Source of the DNA: Aliishimia ponticola
Lineage (GTDB): Bacteria > Pseudomonadota > Alphaproteobacteria > Rhodobacterales > Rhodobacteraceae
Assembly (NCBI RefSeq): GCF_004803475.1
Contig: NZ_SRKY01000003.1
Span: 62,001 to 126,000 of the forward strand
Direction: 5' to 3'
Length of the DNA stretch: 64,000 bases
The notes under the pieces were generated by a model. The model saw nothing but the letters and a program-made list of their open reading frames with translations, made no database searches and was not told the DNA's origin. Within the stretch, counting starts at the first letter, position 1. Each line of letters opens with the position of its first letter. This document shows positions 49,741-60,364 of this stretch, piece by piece. A program made the position numbers and the translations under genes.

Positions 49741-52326
49741 ATGATGAGCAATAATAAAATTCTCACGGTCTCCTACGGCACATTCTCTTGTACGCTGGAA
49801 GGGTTCGAAGACAGTTTTGACACAATGAAGGCGATTGCGGAATACTTCCGCGACCTCGCATCCGAAGACAGGTACTTCGGTGCGGAACCGCCGCAGCCGG
49901 ATGCGGAAATGCTCGCCCGGATCGCTGAGCGCGAGATTGCCCGCCGGGTCGAAGCGCATACCAATGACAGTGGCATCCATCTGCGCGCTGGCGCATCTGC
50001 GCCGGCCCTTGGTGTTGCTGCGGTTGCCGCCGCCAGCGTGGCCGCTGAGGCCGCCCCTGAAGTGGCCGCCGAAGAAGTCGCCCCAGAAGCGGCCCCGGTT
50101 GAAGCAGCCCCGGTTGCAGAAGACCAAGCCGTGCAAGATGCTGTGGCTGAGGCGGTCCAGGAAGACGTCGCCGAAGAAGCTACCGAGGCCGACACTGCCG
50201 AAATCGCAGCAGACGCCCAAGAGCCCGTTGAAGACGTGATCGAAGACGCCGCCCCGCTGGCGGCTGAAGATGATTCTGCAATCGAAGAGGTTGCGGATAC
50301 CGACGACGTTCAGGACGCGGCCGAGACCGAAGAGACCATCGAACCCCAGGAAGCGGCTGAAGTTGAAGAGATTGCCGAAGTTGAAGACGCTGCCGAGGTC
50401 GAAGAGGTTGCGGAAGTCGAAGACATCACCGATGCCGTCGCCGCGCCTGAAGTAATCGAAACGAAAGAGCCCGAGGTTGCCAAGGCAGCTCCGACCACGA
50501 ATTTCGGTTTCTCCACATCGCAATCCAGCGTCATGCACGCCAGCCTGCGCTATGCGATGAACACCGTGCGTTCCAGCAGCAGCGCCCCGGCGGTTCCGGC
50601 ACTGGATGACAACGCGGCGAAACCGACCACCGACGCAGCCGAAATCGAAGACCTCGTGGCCGAGCCGGTCGCGCAGGACGTGCAGGCAGAGCCGGATTCG
50701 ATCGCAGCCAAGCTGCAGCGCATCCGCGACGTGGTGGCCAAGAATCAAGCGGCTCAGGACGGGTATTCCGAAGACGAGCACGCGGTCGATACCGCCGATG
50801 AGGATTACGAAGACGCAGCCAGCACCACCGACGACGCAGACGATCTTGATGCCGCCTTCGACATGGGCAGCGTTCTGGAAGGTCTGGAAGATGCCGCGTC
50901 TGACGAAGACGATACTCTCGAAGACGAGATGTACGAAGAGGACGCCGAAGATGATGCGGACGACATGTCTGACATCGTCGGTTCCATCGCAGAATCGCTC
51001 GCAGCCGCGCATGAGGAATCCATGTCCGGTCAGCCCGCCGCTCAGGTCGAGGATGACGACATCGCGGATGTGCTCTCGCGCCTTGATGAGCAGCTTGCCG
51101 AGGATGAAGCTGCCGCGTCCAGCGCCGATGAATACCTTGCCGAAGAGATGGCCGAGGAATTGGCTGCCCATACAGCCGAACAAGAGCCGGTCCTTCTTGA
51201 TCCGTCCCTGATGGTTGGCGCGGACGAGGACGACAGCTTCGACGAAGTCGCGCTGGCGGAGGAAACCGGCGATATCGATGCGGACCTGATGGAAGTTGTC
51301 GCGCAGGCAGAGCAGGATTTCGAAGACATCGATCTGGATGAAACCGCCCCGCGCGCGCGCCTTCTGAAGGTCAAGCGGGACGAGGTTGACGCCGCCCTGG
51401 AGGCTGGTCTTCTGGAAGAAGTTGCCGACGAAGGCATAGAAACGTCGCTGAGCGAAGAAGACGAAGCCGACCTGATGCGTGATCTCGCGGCGCTCGAATC
51501 CGAATTGGGCGGTCAGGATGCCGAACTGTCCGCAGATACGGACATCGATCTGGACCTCGACCTGGATCTGGATGGGGACGTCGCGGATGAATTGGCCATC
51601 GATGCGGATGACGAGATCGAAGCTGCCATGGAATCGGCGGCCTCGCATCTTTTCGATGACGTGGACGGCGACGAAGAAGGCAAGCTTGACCGTCTGATGG
51701 CCGAAGCCGACCAGCACATGCACGAGCCCGAAGCCAACAGCCGCCGCGAGGCGTTCAGCCACATGCGCGCTGCCGTTGCCGCGACAAAGGCCGACGACAA
51801 GCTAGGCGATGACGCGCATACGGATGAAACCGATTATCGCACTGATCTTGCCGCTGCAGTGAAGCCGCGACGCCCGGTTGCCAGCGCCAACGCAGAGCGC
51901 CCGCGCGATTCCCGCCCGGCACCGCTGAAGCTGGTGGCGGCACAACGCATTGATGGCCCGGATGCCGCAACAGCGGCTGGCCCGGTGCGTCCGCGCCGCG
52001 TTTCAACGGCCGATCTGACCGCACCGATGGAAGACGCGGGCAGCTTTGCCGATTATGCAAACACGCAAGGCGCGACAGAGCTTCCCGAAATTCTTGAAGC
52101 CGCGGCGTCCTATCTCAGCTTTGTTGAAGGGCGCGAGCAGTTCTCCCGCCCGCAGCTGATGACCAAGGTACGCCAACTGCAACTTGACGGTTTCACCCGC
52201 GAAGATGGGCTGCGCCACTTCGGCAAGCTGCTGCGCTCGGGCAAGATCGAAAAGCTGAAAGCGGGCCGCTTTACAGTGTCCGAAGGGATCGGCTTCCGCC
52301 CGGACGACGAACGCCAAGCCGGCTGA
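49741..52326 (+). CDS. Large, extremely acidic protein of unknown function
   Basis: This is an 861-residue protein. A short globular N-terminus (ILTVSYGTFSCTLEGFEDSF and AIAEYFRDLASEDRYFG, about residues 6-45) is followed by about 600 residues rich in Ala, Glu and Asp, with repeats and runs such as DIDLDLDLDLDGD. A second folded C-terminal domain (about residues 760-855) includes RPQLMTKVRQLQ and a helical FGKLLRSGKIEKLKAGRF. Proteins of this layout in Rhodobacterales are sometimes labelled CheA, but no histidine-kinase motif is present. No signal peptide is visible, so a cytoplasmic scaffold is likely. Confidence 0.75.
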   Translation: MMSNNKILTVSYGTFSCTLEGFEDSFDTMKAIAEYFRDLASEDRYFGAEPPQPDAEMLARIAEREIARRVEAHTNDSGIHLRAGASAPALGVAAVAAASVAAEAAPEVAAEEVAPEAAPVEAAPVAEDQAVQDAVAEAVQEDVAEEATEADTAEIAADAQEPVEDVIEDAAPLAAEDDSAIEEVADTDDVQDAAETEETIEPQEAAEVEEIAEVEDAAEVEEVAEVEDITDAVAAPEVIETKEPEVAKAAPTTNFGFSTSQSSVMHASLRYAMNTVRSSSSAPAVPALDDNAAKPTTDAAEIEDLVAEPVAQDVQAEPDSIAAKLQRIRDVVAKNQAAQDGYSEDEHAVDTADEDYEDAASTTDDADDLDAAFDMGSVLEGLEDAASDEDDTLEDEMYEEDAEDDADDMSDIVGSIAESLAAAHEESMSGQPAAQVEDDDIADVLSRLDEQLAEDEAAASSADEYLAEEMAEELAAHTAEQEPVLLDPSLMVGADEDDSFDEVALAEETGDIDADLMEVVAQAEQDFEDIDLDETAPRARLLKVKRDEVDAALEAGLLEEVADEGIETSLSEEDEADLMRDLAALESELGGQDAELSADTDIDLDLDLDLDGDVADELAIDADDEIEAAMESAASHLFDDVDGDEEGKLDRLMAEADQHMHEPEANSRREAFSHMRAAVAATKADDKLGDDAHTDETDYRTDLAAAVKPRRPVASANAERPRDSRPAPLKLVAAQRIDGPDAATAAGPVRPRRVSTADLTAPMEDAGSFADYANTQGATELPEILEAAASYLSFVEGREQFSRPQLMTKVRQLQLDGFTREDGLRHFGKLLRSGKIEKLKAGRFTVSEGIGFRPDDERQAG
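50356..50427 (+). repeat. Four tandem 18-bp repeats inside the acidic gene
   Basis: Four in-frame copies encode the hexapeptide A-E-V-E-(E/D)-X. Synonymous changes between copies show that they are not a recent slip. Confidence 0.8.
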
Positions 52327-52348
52327 TCGCCCCCCTCTATCAACAAAG

Positions 52349-52380
52349 CGGCCCCCAATTTGGGGGCCGTTTTGCGTTTT
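52349..52380 (+). terminator. Rho-independent terminator after the acidic-protein gene
   Basis: CGGCCCCCAA pairs with TTGGGGGCCG around a single central base, and TTTTGCGTTTT follows on the plus strand. It lies 22 bases after the stop codon and touches the 3' end of the convergent DUF2842 gene. Confidence 0.85.
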
Positions 52381-52612
52381 ACTGATCTGGGCCGTTCGGA
52401 TCTATGTCGTCTGGGTCCGCTTGGCCGACGCCCAGAAACAACCGTTTGAGCGGCGCGATCCAGATCACCCCCAACCCGACATAAACCAGCAATTCCAGCC
52501 AGATAGACGGGCGGTCAAACAGCCCGACAATGGTGACAGCCACCACGATATAGGCGGGCAGACCAAGGATCAGCACCAGAAGCGACAGGCGTTTGCGGGT
52601 TTTATAGTTCAT
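52379..52612 (-). CDS. DUF2842 family membrane protein
   Basis: This is a 77-residue protein with the alphaproteobacterial DUF2842 pattern: a basic start (MNYKTRKR), two membrane helices (about residues 9-28 and 37-55) and a conserved PLKRLFLGVG segment. The function is unknown. It lies 10 bases downstream of purA on the same strand, as is common in Rhodobacterales. Confidence 0.88.
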   Translation of the reverse strand: MNYKTRKRLSLLVLILGLPAYIVVAVTIVGLFDRPSIWLELLVYVGLGVIWIAPLKRLFLGVGQADPDDIDPNGPDQ

Positions 52613-52622
52613 GGGGCTCCGA

Positions 52623-53915
<1,293 letters not shown>

Positions 53916-54040
53916 GTTCAGTCCTTCCACTGGCTCGGCAAACCCGCGCCCGTATAGCCCCCTGCGCTCTGCGGCGAAAGGGTGGACTTGCGCGAAGGAA
54001 TGCGCGAATTGACGGGTCGTGCTTTGCAGGAGAGAGTATC

Positions 54041-54436
54041 ATGGGTTTTGTTCTGCGCTGGATCTTCGCGTTCCTGCTGCTTGCGGCCACGTATAACCCC
54101 ACGCGCTACAATTATGGCCGTTGGGTCAGCGACTATGGGCAGGATAACCTATCCATCGCGGTGCTGGCCGGTCTGGTTCTGCTGGTCGGCTACATCATCT
54201 ATCTGCGCGCCACGCTGCGGTCGATCGGTGCGTTTGGCATGTTTCTGGTGCTGGCGCTGGTCGCGGCGATGCTGTGGGTGGCCTATGATTTCGGATTGAT
54301 CGATCTGGAAGACCCCAAGTTCAATACGTGGCTTGCGTTGATCGCGATGGCCACAGTTCTGGGAATCGGACTGAGCTGGAGCCATGTGCGCCGCCGCCTG
54401 TCCGGTCAGGCCGATATGGATGACGTCGACGAGTAA
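54041..54436 (+). CDS. DUF6524 family membrane protein
   Basis: This is a 131-residue protein with four hydrophobic helices and the conserved opening WIFAFLLLAATYNPTRYNY. It ends in an acidic tail. The function is unknown. GGAGAGAG lies before the ATG. Its TAA abuts the TAA of the convergent nitrile hydratase accessory gene without a spacer base. Confidence 0.85.
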   Translation: MGFVLRWIFAFLLLAATYNPTRYNYGRWVSDYGQDNLSIAVLAGLVLLVGYIIYLRATLRSIGAFGMFLVLALVAAMLWVAYDFGLIDLEDPKFNTWLALIAMATVLGIGLSWSHVRRRLSGQADMDDVDE

Positions 54437-54748
54437 TTACTCCGGCAACTGGACGGGCTGCCCGTGCGGCGTGTCCAGATAGGCGGCCTGCCACGCGGAT
54501 TTGAGCCCCTGCACCGCGTCGGCATCGGCCAGCCCGCGCTCAGCCAGCAGGGATTCGAGCGTTTCCAACCACGCGTTGAAGTAATCCTCGCCGCCATTCA
54601 GGTCTTTCGTCAGACCGTGATCCGCCAGCGTCACGCCAAAGCGCGCGGCCCAATCGGGCCAATCGAAATGCCCGGTCTCGTTCAAATGGACGGTCAGCGC
54701 GAAAAGCTGCGCGTGCCACGGCTGTTCGAAGACCGGCTCTGGCGTCAT
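54437..54748 (-). CDS. Nitrile hydratase accessory protein (activator-like)
   Basis: This is a 103-residue protein of the P14K/activator family that helps load the metal into nitrile hydratase. It shares the fold of the beta subunit's N-terminal half (PWHAQLFALTVHLNETGHFDW then WAARFG). The ATG overlaps the nthB stop by four bases, so the three nth genes are coupled. Confidence 0.88.
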   Translation of the reverse strand: MTPEPVFEQPWHAQLFALTVHLNETGHFDWPDWAARFGVTLADHGLTKDLNGGEDYFNAWLETLESLLAERGLADADAVQGLKSAWQAAYLDTPHGQPVQLPE

Positions 54749-55416
54749 GCGGGCTCCAGATAGCTTTGCCACAGGTCAAGGATGACCTCATCGCGCGGAT
54801 GTTCCGGTGCGGCCCAAAGCTCGGAGGCTGCGAAGGCGACGGAATATAACGGTTCTGGCCGTTCGCCCAGACCGTGGGCATTGGCATCGGGAAACACATG
54901 CGCGCCGTGACAGCGCAGGATACGTCCCTTGGCCCCGGCGGCATAGGCTGGAAGGCGGGTATGTCCGCCCGCGATCATCCGGTTGGCAGCCGGGCGCAGC
55001 GTGCGGACGGTATCCCCGGCCTCAAATCGCGGGGACCGCGTCGATGGCCGGTCTGCCGGGCCGCCCGCTGACAGAACCCCGGCCACCTTCGCGGCGGTCA
55101 TCACGCGGTCCGCCAGATCCGATTGCACCGGATCGCTGCCTGCCAGTTCTTCGCGGGTGACGACGCCATGGGCCACCAGCAGATCGGCCAGCGCGGCAAT
55201 CCATTTCTCGAAATAGGAAAACCGCGCGTAATCCTTTGGCGACAGCGCCTCGCGCGCGTGGCGGGAGACGTCGATATTCCACTGCCCCAGCCCGCCTGCC
55301 GCCAAAGTCACCGCCAGCGCGCGGCCATGCCAATCCTCGGCAAAGACCTTTGGTTCGGGGGCCGGGTTCACGGGGCCGTCGCCGAACCGGCCACCCATGT
55401 CATGCACGCGTGTCAT
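54745..55416 (-). CDS. nthB: Nitrile hydratase beta subunit
   Basis: Together with the alpha subunit this forms the enzyme that hydrates nitriles to amides. The N-terminal [16 protein letters not shown] is the family hallmark. The C-terminal SH3-like domain contains [15 protein letters not shown] and [14 protein letters not shown]. The length of 223 residues is normal. The ATG overlaps the nthA stop by four bases. Confidence 0.95.
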   Translation of the reverse strand: MTRVHDMGGRFGDGPVNPAPEPKVFAEDWHGRALAVTLAAGGLGQWNIDVSRHAREALSPKDYARFSYFEKWIAALADLLVAHGVVTREELAGSDPVQSDLADRVMTAAKVAGVLSAGGPADRPSTRSPRFEAGDTVRTLRPAANRMIAGGHTRLPAYAAGAKGRILRCHGAHVFPDANAHGLGERPEPLYSVAFAASELWAAPEHPRDEVILDLWQSYLEPA

Positions 55417-56030
55417 GGGCGGGCCGCCAGACCGGTGCCGATCATCGAATCGCGTGTGACAAGCGGCATCAGCTCTTGCACGGACCAGCCTTCCGTCCCG
55501 GCGGGGCGCTGCGGGATGACGAGGTAGCGCACCTCTGCCGTGGAATCCCAGACCCGCACCGCCGTTTCTTCGGGAAGGGAGACACCGAATTCAGCCAGCA
55601 CCTTGCGCGGCTCTCGTACCGCCCGCGCCCGGTAGGCATCGGACTTATACCAGCCGGGCGGGATGCCCAGCAGCGGCCACGGATAGCAGGAGCACAGCGT
55701 GCAAACGACCATGTTATGGTCTGCCGCAGTGTTTTCGACCGCAATGATATGTTCGCCCTGACGCCCGTAATAGCCCAGTTCCGACACGGCTGCGGTGGCA
55801 TCCTGAAGCAAGGCTGCGCGAAATGCCGGATCGGTCCACGCCAAGGCGACGACATGCGCGCCGTTCTTCGGCCCCACCTTGTTTTCATAGGTGTCTATAA
55901 TCTCGTCCAGCGCGGCGGGATCGATCAAACCCTTGCGGGTCAGAAGCGTTTCAAGCGCCTTGACGCGCAGCGCCGGATCGGGCGGCAAAAGCGCGTGTGG
56001 ATGGTCGTGGTCGTGGTGATCATGCGGCAT
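55413..56030 (-). CDS. nthA: Nitrile hydratase alpha subunit, cobalt type
   Basis: This is the catalytic subunit of 205 residues. The metal site [11 protein letters not shown] (cysteines 110, 113 and 115) has Thr between the first two ligands and Tyr after the third, the pattern of cobalt-containing enzymes; iron types have CSLCSC. The N-terminus is unusually rich in histidine ([11 protein letters not shown]), which may assist metal capture. The gene order alpha-beta-activator is the usual one for cobalt enzymes. No amidase gene lies nearby. Confidence 0.95.
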   Translation of the reverse strand: MPHDHHDHDHPHALLPPDPALRVKALETLLTRKGLIDPAALDEIIDTYENKVGPKNGAHVVALAWTDPAFRAALLQDATAAVSELGYYGRQGEHIIAVENTAADHNMVVCTLCSCYPWPLLGIPPGWYKSDAYRARAVREPRKVLAEFGVSLPEETAVRVWDSTAEVRYLVIPQRPAGTEGWSVQELMPLVTRDSMIGTGLAARP

Positions 56031-56141
56031 GGGCGCAGATTGACGGTGCAAATCGCCCCTGTCCAGCCCTCAGCCTCTTGCCCCGGAGCGGAAACTTCCA
56101 TAGATACCCCGCGAACCGCCAGCCGCCATCTCAAGGATTTC

Positions 56142-56504
56142 ATGGAAAACGTCGTTCTCATCGTACACCTGTTCCTCGCACTGGGGCTTATTGCCGTTGT
56201 GCTGATGCAGCGCTCCGAAGGTGGCGGGCTTGTCGGCGGCGGCAGCACGTCGACCGGGCGTCCCCCGGCCACACCGCTGGGCAAGGTGACATGGGTTCTG
56301 GCAGGTGCGTTCATCTGCACCTCGATCGCGCTGACGATCGTGGCGGCGCAGAAATCCGCAGGTGTTTCGGTCATCGACCGGCTTGGCACGACACCGCCCG
56401 CCGCAGAAGGCGGCATCAACCTATCGCCTGATCTTCAGGACGGTGACAGCCTGTTGCCGCCCACATCGGACGAAAACGCGCCGCTGGTTCCCAGCGCAGA
56501 CTAA
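56142..56504 (+). CDS. secG: SecG, preprotein translocase subunit
   Basis: SecG is the small accessory subunit of the SecYEG channel. Two membrane helices (about residues 1-20 and 51-70) flank the conserved cytoplasmic loop MQRSEGGGLVGG. The C-terminal tail of about 45 residues is acidic and disordered, as in alphaproteobacteria. The length is 120 residues. It precedes pyrG, an order common in this class. Confidence 0.93.
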   Translation: MENVVLIVHLFLALGLIAVVLMQRSEGGGLVGGGSTSTGRPPATPLGKVTWVLAGAFICTSIALTIVAAQKSAGVSVIDRLGTTPPAAEGGINLSPDLQDGDSLLPPTSDENAPLVPSAD

Positions 56505-56539
56505 GACACTACAACCAATTGAGGTCCGCGAAATGCGCG

Positions 56540-56552
56540 CAACATGATGTTG
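56540..56552. promoter_or_regulatory. 13-bp palindrome upstream of pyrG
   Basis: CAACATGATGTTG is a perfect 6-bp inverted repeat around one base, flanked by GCGC on both sides. It lies about 120 bases before pyrG and could be an operator. Confidence 0.3.
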
Positions 56553-56674
56553 AGCGCATCTTGCTTCACCACGGCGAATCTGGATATACTTAAATCCCGT
56601 GGTGTTGCGTTTTTTCGCGGCCCAAAGATGCATGATTGCAGGCTGACAGCAGATCACGGGAGGCCCTCCGGACT

Positions 56675-58318
56675 ATGGCTCGATATGTATTCATCACCGG
56701 CGGCGTGGTGTCCTCTCTTGGCAAGGGGCTGGCTTCGGCGGCCTTGGGCGCTTTGCTACAGGCACGGGGCTTTTCCGTGCGGTTGCGCAAGCTGGACCCT
56801 TATCTCAACGTCGATCCGGGCACGATGTCGCCATTCGAACATGGCGAGGTGTTCATCACCGATGATGGCGCTGAAACCGACCTGGACCTTGGCCACTACG
56901 AACGGTTCACAGGTGTGGCGGCGCGGCGGACGGACAGCGTGTCCTCCGGCCGGATTTATTCCAACGTGCTCGAAAAGGAGCGCCGCGGCGACTACCTTGG
57001 CAAAACGATCCAGGTGATCCCGCACGTTACCAATGAAATCAAGGACTTCATCGAGATCGGCGATGACGAGGTCGATTTCATGCTGTGTGAAATCGGCGGC
57101 ACGGTGGGCGATATCGAAGGCCTGCCCTTCTTCGAGGCGATCCGCCAGTTCAGTCAGGACCGCCCGCGCGGCCAATGTATTTTCATGCACCTGACGTTGT
57201 TGCCTTGGATCAAGGCGTCGGGCGAACTCAAGACCAAGCCGACCCAGCACTCCGTCAAGGAATTGCGGTCCATCGGCATCGCGCCGGATATTCTTGTGTG
57301 CCGGTCCGAAGGGCCGATCCCCGAGAAAGAGCGTGAAAAACTGGCCCTGTTCTGCAATGTCCGCCCCGACAGCGTGATTGCGGCACAGGATCTGTCCACC
57401 ATCTATGACGCGCCGCTGGCCTATCACCGCGAAGGGCTGGATCAGGCGGTCCTGGATGCGTTCCAGATCAACCCGGCACCGAAACCGGACCTGTCCAAGT
57501 GGGAAAACGTGTCCGACCGCATTCACAACGTGGATGGCGAGGTGCGCGTGGCGGTCGTGGGCAAATACACCCAGCTTGAGGATGCGTATAAGTCCATCGC
57601 CGAGGCGCTGACCCATGGCGGCATGGCGAATCGTGTGAAGGTCAAGGTCGAATGGGTCGATGCGGAGGTGTTCGAAAAGGAAGACGCCGCGCCCCATCTG
57701 GAAGGTTATCACGCGATCCTCGTGCCCGGCGGCTTTGGCGAGCGTGGCACAGAGGGCAAGATCAAGGCCGCGCAATTCGCGCGCGAGCGGAAGATCCCCT
57801 ATCTGGGCATCTGCCTTGGCATGCAAATGGCCGTTATCGAAGCGGCGCGCAATGTGGCCGGTCTGGATACCGCCGGGTCCGAGGAATTCGACCATGAGGC
57901 GGGCAAGAAACGGTTCGAGCCGGTGGTCTATCACCTCAAGGAATGGGTGCAGGGCAACCACAAGGTCGAACGCAAGGTCACCGACGACAAGGGCGGCACA
58001 ATGCGGCTTGGGGCCTATGACGCGGTGCTGATGGAAGATTCGCGCGTGGCCAAGGTCTATGGCAAGACCTCGATCGATGAGCGTCACCGCCACCGGTATG
58101 AGGTGGATATCAAATATCGCGAAAAGCTGGAAAAGGCGGGTTTGCGGTTCTCTGGCATGTCGCCCGATGGCCGCCTGCCCGAGATCGTGGAATGGCCGGA
58201 CCATCCGTGGTTCATCGGCGTTCAGTTCCATCCGGAGCTGAAATCCAAACCCTTCGATCCGCACCCGCTGTTCCGGGATTTCGTCCGCGCGGCCAAGGAA
58301 AACTCGCGGCTGGTGTGA
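56675..58318 (+). CDS. pyrG: CTP synthase
   Basis: This enzyme makes CTP from UTP, ATP and glutamine. The N-terminal synthetase domain starts [19 protein letters not shown] with the P-loop-like motif. The glutaminase domain contains the nucleophile in YLGICLGMQ near residue 375 and the His/Glu pair in FHPELKSKP near the C-terminus. The 547-residue length is full. The ATG at 56675 gives the conserved start and has a GGGAGG upstream. Confidence 0.97.
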   Translation: MARYVFITGGVVSSLGKGLASAALGALLQARGFSVRLRKLDPYLNVDPGTMSPFEHGEVFITDDGAETDLDLGHYERFTGVAARRTDSVSSGRIYSNVLEKERRGDYLGKTIQVIPHVTNEIKDFIEIGDDEVDFMLCEIGGTVGDIEGLPFFEAIRQFSQDRPRGQCIFMHLTLLPWIKASGELKTKPTQHSVKELRSIGIAPDILVCRSEGPIPEKEREKLALFCNVRPDSVIAAQDLSTIYDAPLAYHREGLDQAVLDAFQINPAPKPDLSKWENVSDRIHNVDGEVRVAVVGKYTQLEDAYKSIAEALTHGGMANRVKVKVEWVDAEVFEKEDAAPHLEGYHAILVPGGFGERGTEGKIKAAQFARERKIPYLGICLGMQMAVIEAARNVAGLDTAGSEEFDHEAGKKRFEPVVYHLKEWVQGNHKVERKVTDDKGGTMRLGAYDAVLMEDSRVAKVYGKTSIDERHRHRYEVDIKYREKLEKAGLRFSGMSPDGRLPEIVEWPDHPWFIGVQFHPELKSKPFDPHPLFRDFVRAAKENSRLV

Positions 58319-58428
58319 TCCCGCACCGGGCTGTTTGGCGCGCTGTTCAAGGCTTGTGCCCTCGCGCCGTTTGCGGCTTGGGTATAAGCACGTCCGACAT
58401 GATTTGCCCGAAGTGAGCCAACGCCGAC

Positions 58429-59208
58429 ATGCTGTCCTACCAACACGCCTATCACGCCGGGAACCTCGCCGATCTGCAAAAGCATGGGGCCTTGGCGTGG
58501 ACGCTTGCCTATCTGACGCGCAAGGACAAACCGCTTAGCTATATCGAAACCCATGCCGGGCGCGGGCTGTATGACCTGTCGGGCGCGGAGGCGACCAAGA
58601 CGGGCGAAGCCGCGCAGGGGATCGAGGCTCATGCCGATTGGTTCGGCCCCGATCACCCGCTGTCACAGGCACGTGCCGCAGTCATCGCGGCACATGGGCC
58701 GCAGACCTATCCCGGCTCTCCGGCCATCGCGGCGCATTTGCTGCGCCCCGGCGACAGCCTGCATCTGGCCGAACTGCATCCGGGCGAACATGGGGCATTG
58801 CGCGAAGGCTTTCGGCGGCAGGCCAAGCTTTACAGGCAGGATGGGTTCGAGCTGGCCCATGCGCTGACCCCGCCCACACCGCGCCGCGGGCTTTTGCTGA
58901 TCGATCCGCCCTATGAGATCAAGGATGATTACGCCGATATTCCGCGCCATATCGGCAAGATCGCCAAGGCGTGGAATGTCGGAATCATCATGCTGTGGTA
59001 TCCGGTTCTGACCAGTGGCGCGCATGAGGATATGCTGGCGCGTTTGATGCGCGCCCATCCAGAGGCGCTGCGGCACGAGGTCCGTTTCCCCCCGGCCCGC
59101 CCCGGTCATGGCATGGTCGGCTCTGGCCTTTTCGTGCTGAATCCGCCCTTCGGGCTGGAGGAGGAATTGCGCCGCCTCTCAACCCTCTTTGCCAAGCTGA
59201 ACCGCTAG
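58429..59208 (+). CDS. rlmJ: 23S rRNA (adenine-2030-N6)-methyltransferase
   Basis: RlmJ methylates A2030 in 23S rRNA. The N-terminal MLSYQHAYHAGNLADLQKHG is diagnostic. The SAM site (ETHAGRGLYDL) and the catalytic DPPYE motif (LLIDPPYEIK, about residues 158-167) are intact. The length of 259 residues is normal. Confidence 0.94.
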   Translation: MLSYQHAYHAGNLADLQKHGALAWTLAYLTRKDKPLSYIETHAGRGLYDLSGAEATKTGEAAQGIEAHADWFGPDHPLSQARAAVIAAHGPQTYPGSPAIAAHLLRPGDSLHLAELHPGEHGALREGFRRQAKLYRQDGFELAHALTPPTPRRGLLLIDPPYEIKDDYADIPRHIGKIAKAWNVGIIMLWYPVLTSGAHEDMLARLMRAHPEALRHEVRFPPARPGHGMVGSGLFVLNPPFGLEEELRRLSTLFAKLNR

Positions 59209-59249
59209 CACGCTACCGCGAAGGCCCTTTTCGTGGTAGGATCGCGCCC

Positions 59250-59894
59250 ATGTGGCGTTCGCTTGTCCTGTCCTGCCTGCCCGTATCTGCGCTTGCCTGC
59301 GGCGCGCCGATTTGCCGTGTCGCGCCCGATACGCTGGAGCTTGCGCAAATCATCACCTTCGACGATCTGCCTTCGGGCTGGGATCCGGGGCACCGCGTGG
59401 ATGATCTGTTGCGCCTGCCGGGGGCCAGCTTTGCCGAACGCTTTGCGGGCCAGACCCTTGGGGCCGAGGGCGATCACGACACGGTCAGCGGTCCGGCGCT
59501 TGCCCCGCTGACCTTGCTGCCCGGCGCACCGGGGCAGACCCTGTCGGTGGTGCGGCTTTATTCCAGCAATATTCTCAACGGCTATGGTCCAGCGGGGTAT
59601 CCGTGGACCCATGGGCAGGGCGAAGGCGCGATTGCGGTTCTGTTCGACGAGGATCAACCGGCGCTCAGCTTTCAGGTTCTGGGCGGCGAGGATGGCGCGG
59701 CCACCGTGCAATTCCTGCGCCGGGACGGCTCTGTCATCCATGTGGCACGGGTTGGTGGGCTGGGTCCGGTCTCTCTTGGCTTTCGGCGGGCGGACGATCT
59801 GCCGGATATCGCGGGATTTGTCATCACCAATACCGATCCCCAGGGGCTGGCCATCGACAATTTGCGCTTTGGCCCGCCGCCAAAACTCGGTTAA
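59250..59894 (+). CDS. Secreted protein of unknown function
   Basis: This is a 214-residue protein with a signal peptide (MWRSLVLSCLPVSALACG) that could also be read as a lipobox-like site at LACG. The mature part is beta-rich and includes ITFDDLPSG near the start and GFVITNTDPQGLAIDNLRF near the end. That pattern is seen in bacterial extracellular-type proteins of the PEP-CTERM or DUF-type jelly-roll group, but no sorting signal is present. The function is unknown. Confidence 0.65.
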   Translation: MWRSLVLSCLPVSALACGAPICRVAPDTLELAQIITFDDLPSGWDPGHRVDDLLRLPGASFAERFAGQTLGAEGDHDTVSGPALAPLTLLPGAPGQTLSVVRLYSSNILNGYGPAGYPWTHGQGEGAIAVLFDEDQPALSFQVLGGEDGAATVQFLRRDGSVIHVARVGGLGPVSLGFRRADDLPDIAGFVITNTDPQGLAIDNLRFGPPPKLG

Positions 59895-59904
59895 CACTGC
59901 GCCC

Positions 59905-60345
59905 ATGTTCGAACGACTCTTTCCGCGCAAGAAGCGCGACCCGAAACCTCTGCCGCAGCCTGACAGCCAATTGGCGCTTGGGGCGTTATTGATCCGTGTG
60001 GCGCTGGCCGACCGGCAGTACAAGCTGGCCGAAGTGGCTGCGATTGACCGTATCTTGCAGGCGACCTTCGGCATCGGCCCGCTGGAGGCCGCCAAGCTGC
60101 GCGCGGTCTGCACCGACCTTGAGATGCACGCCGCAGACAAGGCCGAATTCGCCAAGATCCTGCGCGACGAGGTGGATTATGCCGAGCGTATGGGACTGGC
60201 CCATGCGATGTGGCAGGTGGTCATGGCCGATGGTGAAAGCCACAGCCTTGAAGAAGGCGTCGTCGAAGAGATCGAGACCGCCCTGGGTCTGAGCGAAGAA
60301 GATTGCGCGGCGGCACGTGCGGCGGCGCTTGGCGCGGGCGAATAA
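59905..60345 (+). CDS. TerB-like tellurite resistance family protein (copy 1)
   Basis: This is a 146-residue helical protein of the TerB/DjlA-N family. The domain LALGALLIRVALADRQYKLAEVAAIDRIL and the acidic VVMADGESHSLEEGVVEEIE carry the conserved metal-binding acidic residues. It begins with a basic MFERLFPRKKRD. The next gene is a paralogue in tandem with the same length. Confidence 0.85.
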   Translation: MFERLFPRKKRDPKPLPQPDSQLALGALLIRVALADRQYKLAEVAAIDRILQATFGIGPLEAAKLRAVCTDLEMHAADKAEFAKILRDEVDYAERMGLAHAMWQVVMADGESHSLEEGVVEEIETALGLSEEDCAAARAAALGAGE

Positions 60346-60364
60346 GCCGCCTATATCACCAGAC

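Noticed and set aside
50356-50427. A CRISPR-like or intergenic repeat
   Set aside because: The repeats are in frame within the acidic gene, have no spacers, and encode a hexapeptide repeat.
49708-51762. A 684-codon open frame antisense to the acidic-protein gene
   Set aside because: It mirrors the Glu/Asp/Ala codons of the real gene, which rarely give stops on the other strand; its composition is Phe/Gly/Val-rich with no domain, and the plus-strand gene has the start signal and the terminator.
56756-58264. A 502-codon frame antisense to pyrG
   Set aside because: CTP synthase is unambiguous on the other strand.
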